Assembly: GCA_019279435.1 (NCBI GenBank)
Contig: JAAALK010000286.1
Location: 38,253,712-38,317,711, forward strand
DNA length: 64,000 nucleotides
Direction of reading: 5' to 3'
Origin: Zizania palustris
Lineage: Eukaryota > Streptophyta > Magnoliopsida > Poales > Poaceae
The notes below the pieces were generated by a model that was given only the letters and a program-made list of their open reading frames with translations, searched no databases and was not told where the DNA came from. Shown here piece after piece: positions 62,736-64,000 of the stretch (its first letter is position 1; each line of letters begins with the position of its first letter). The translations under genes were made by a program, and so were the position numbers.

Positions 62736-64000
62736 TTATCTTCTCTGCCTCTTCGACATACTTCCGAGGGTCCCTCCTCCAGAGATGGGGAGGACTACTC
62801 TTTTTCCTCGATCTTGACCATCTTCTTGCTTCGGAGGTGGCATAACATTGACCAGCGGAGGCCATCTTGCAGGATCGAAGTTCTCTATCTGCGCCATGGC
62901 CTGAACAGGCTCCGGACGTACTTCGGTCGGAACTCGGTTAGTAGTGCCTCGACCTGAAGTTCTTTCCAAGTACTCGCCTCTTAAGGCAAGTATAGATTTG
63001 CACGCATCAGTTGCGTGACTTCGATTCTCACCATGGACACAGCAGAAGAAGGTCTGGGCTTTGCCAGCCGGCTTCCCTGGCGGCCTCCAGCCGCTAGTCT
63101 TGCTTCCTGAAGGTTGCGAAGTCCTTAGGGCAAATTTCTGTGGAGGTGCAATATTCAAGACTTCTGAACGAGGATGCTTTTGCCCCCCATGTCTGTCATG
63201 CTGAGCTTCGAAGCTAGGCCCCTGCGACTGTGTTGGAGTCTTGACTTCCAGCTTGACTTCTTGCACGATTGACGGAGTTGCGGCAGTTCTCCGAAGCCAC
63301 CCCTCTTCTGACGTTGCATATTCCTCGAAATAAGACATCAACTGAGAAACAGAAGATATCTTTTTCCTGTGAAGTTTATCAAGGAGGCCTGCATGAATAA
63401 CTCCCTCTCGAGCTGCGTCAACTAAAGAAGACATAGTTAACCCTCAAATTTGCGACTTCGTATGAGCGAAGCGCTTGAAATACTGTCTTAAAGTCTCTTC
63501 GGGGAGCTGCTTCATCTGGAAAAGACTTCCTGTTGACATTGGGGGTGCTAAGGTACCCTGAAAGTTTCTCACGAACTTCTTCCTCAACTCCCCCCATGAT
63601 CTGATTGATCCTGGCTTCAAAGACCAGAACCACCATAGTGCCACTCCTTCGAGAGCTAGGGGAAAACATTTGGCCATAGTGTCTCGCACTCCCCCACTGG
63701 CTTCAATTGCTAATGCATAAGAGCGGGCAAACTCTCCAGGATCTTCATCTCTGGAATATTTACAAAGCTTCGAAGTTTTGAACTTAGGGTCGAAACGCAC
63801 TTCTGCAACTCAAGATGCAGCGAAGATTCGGTGTCGAAGGAAGCGTTCTCCGGGGCTTCGGGAAAAGGAAGTTCGTCGTCTTCGGGCACTTCGGGGATGA
63901 CTGGGGTGGCCTGAGAACGAAGCCTATCCGCGGCTTCTTGTTGCCACCTTGCTACTTCAGCTTGGAGACTGGCCATTTGAGCGGCCATATCACCAAGACC
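62736..64000 (-). pseudogene. Gypsy-E Gag (5' end outside window), one frameshift and stops
   Basis: Open at the window end: GLGDMAAQMASLQAEVARWQQEAADRL, a coiled-coil-like N-terminal part. A 1-nt indel near 63800 shifts the frame, after which the Gag domain follows: RFDPKFKTSKLCKYS, EASGGVRDTMAKCFP, VALWWFWSLKPGSI and MSTGSLFQMKQLPEE. TGA 63444-63446 interrupts, then comes the C-terminal part with zinc-finger-like FFCCVHGENRSHATDAC. TAA 62736-62738 ends this piece, but the protease follows in the same frame, so Gag-Pro-RT was one polyprotein. Landmarks match Gypsy-B Gag one for one. Confidence 0.88.

Larger units (their letters stand above)
53551..64000 (-). mobile_element. Gypsy-E: Tat-lineage Ty3/gypsy element with antisense gene (5' LTR outside window)
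   Basis: Minus-strand element: gag (from beyond 64000 to about 62740), protease-RT (to about 60850), dual RNase H and integrase (to 58885), a convergent antisense gene (54476-57523, + strand), polypurine tract and 3' LTR (54045-53551). Dual RNase H and the antisense Transposase_28-type gene fit the Tat lineage. The same family as Gypsy-B. Nine in-frame stops that I could place look like C-to-T or G-to-A transitions. It lies just upstream of the Gypsy-D antisense gene. Confidence 0.9.

Overview
This window is plant nuclear DNA, almost certainly from a grass. It consists entirely of LTR retrotransposons and I found no host gene, tRNA, rRNA or CRISPR locus. The grass call rests on three things: Sirevirus-type Ty1/copia elements, Tat-type Ty3/gypsy elements with two RNase H domains and extra antisense genes of the Transposase_28 and plant-mobile-domain types, and grass-like LTR promoters.

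The elements form one nested stack. The outermost host is Gypsy-D (+ strand, about 31.76-53.55 kb). Its gag is interrupted on the left by Copia-3 (-). Copia-3 is interrupted by a Gypsy-C block (-), C by Gypsy-B (-), and B by Gypsy-A (-). Gypsy-A carries Copia-1 (+, 9642-20513, TSD accat) in its LTR and the 5' end of another element, Z (-, LTR 551-4326), in its reverse transcriptase. To the right, Gypsy-D carries Copia-2 (+, 36503-47216, TSD acacc), a solo LTR (48374-50934, TSD gtagt) and Gypsy-E (-, from 53551 past the window end).

Region by region: 1-4326 is the 5' end of Z. 4327-9641 and 20514-21359 are Gypsy-A. 9642-20513 is Copia-1, whose LTRs carry a 15-bp tandem array. 21360-25261 is Gypsy-B. 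25262-about 28600 is the Gypsy-C block. About 28690-31756 is Copia-3. 31757-53550 is Gypsy-D with its insertions. 53551-64000 is Gypsy-E.

The genes are element machinery: Gag (particle protein), protease, reverse transcriptase, RNase H and integrase. There are also accessory genes: an env-like ORF in Copia-2, and spliced genes with their own TATA boxes, antisense to pol, in Gypsy-D and Gypsy-E. For the Gypsy-E antisense gene four exons and three introns join in frame. Most coding regions are broken. The youngest insertions, Copia-1 and Copia-2, have nearly identical LTR pairs, but Copia-1 pol has two stop codons and Copia-2 has lost its protease. Stops in the older elements are mostly C-to-T (or G-to-A) transitions, as expected for long-methylated DNA.
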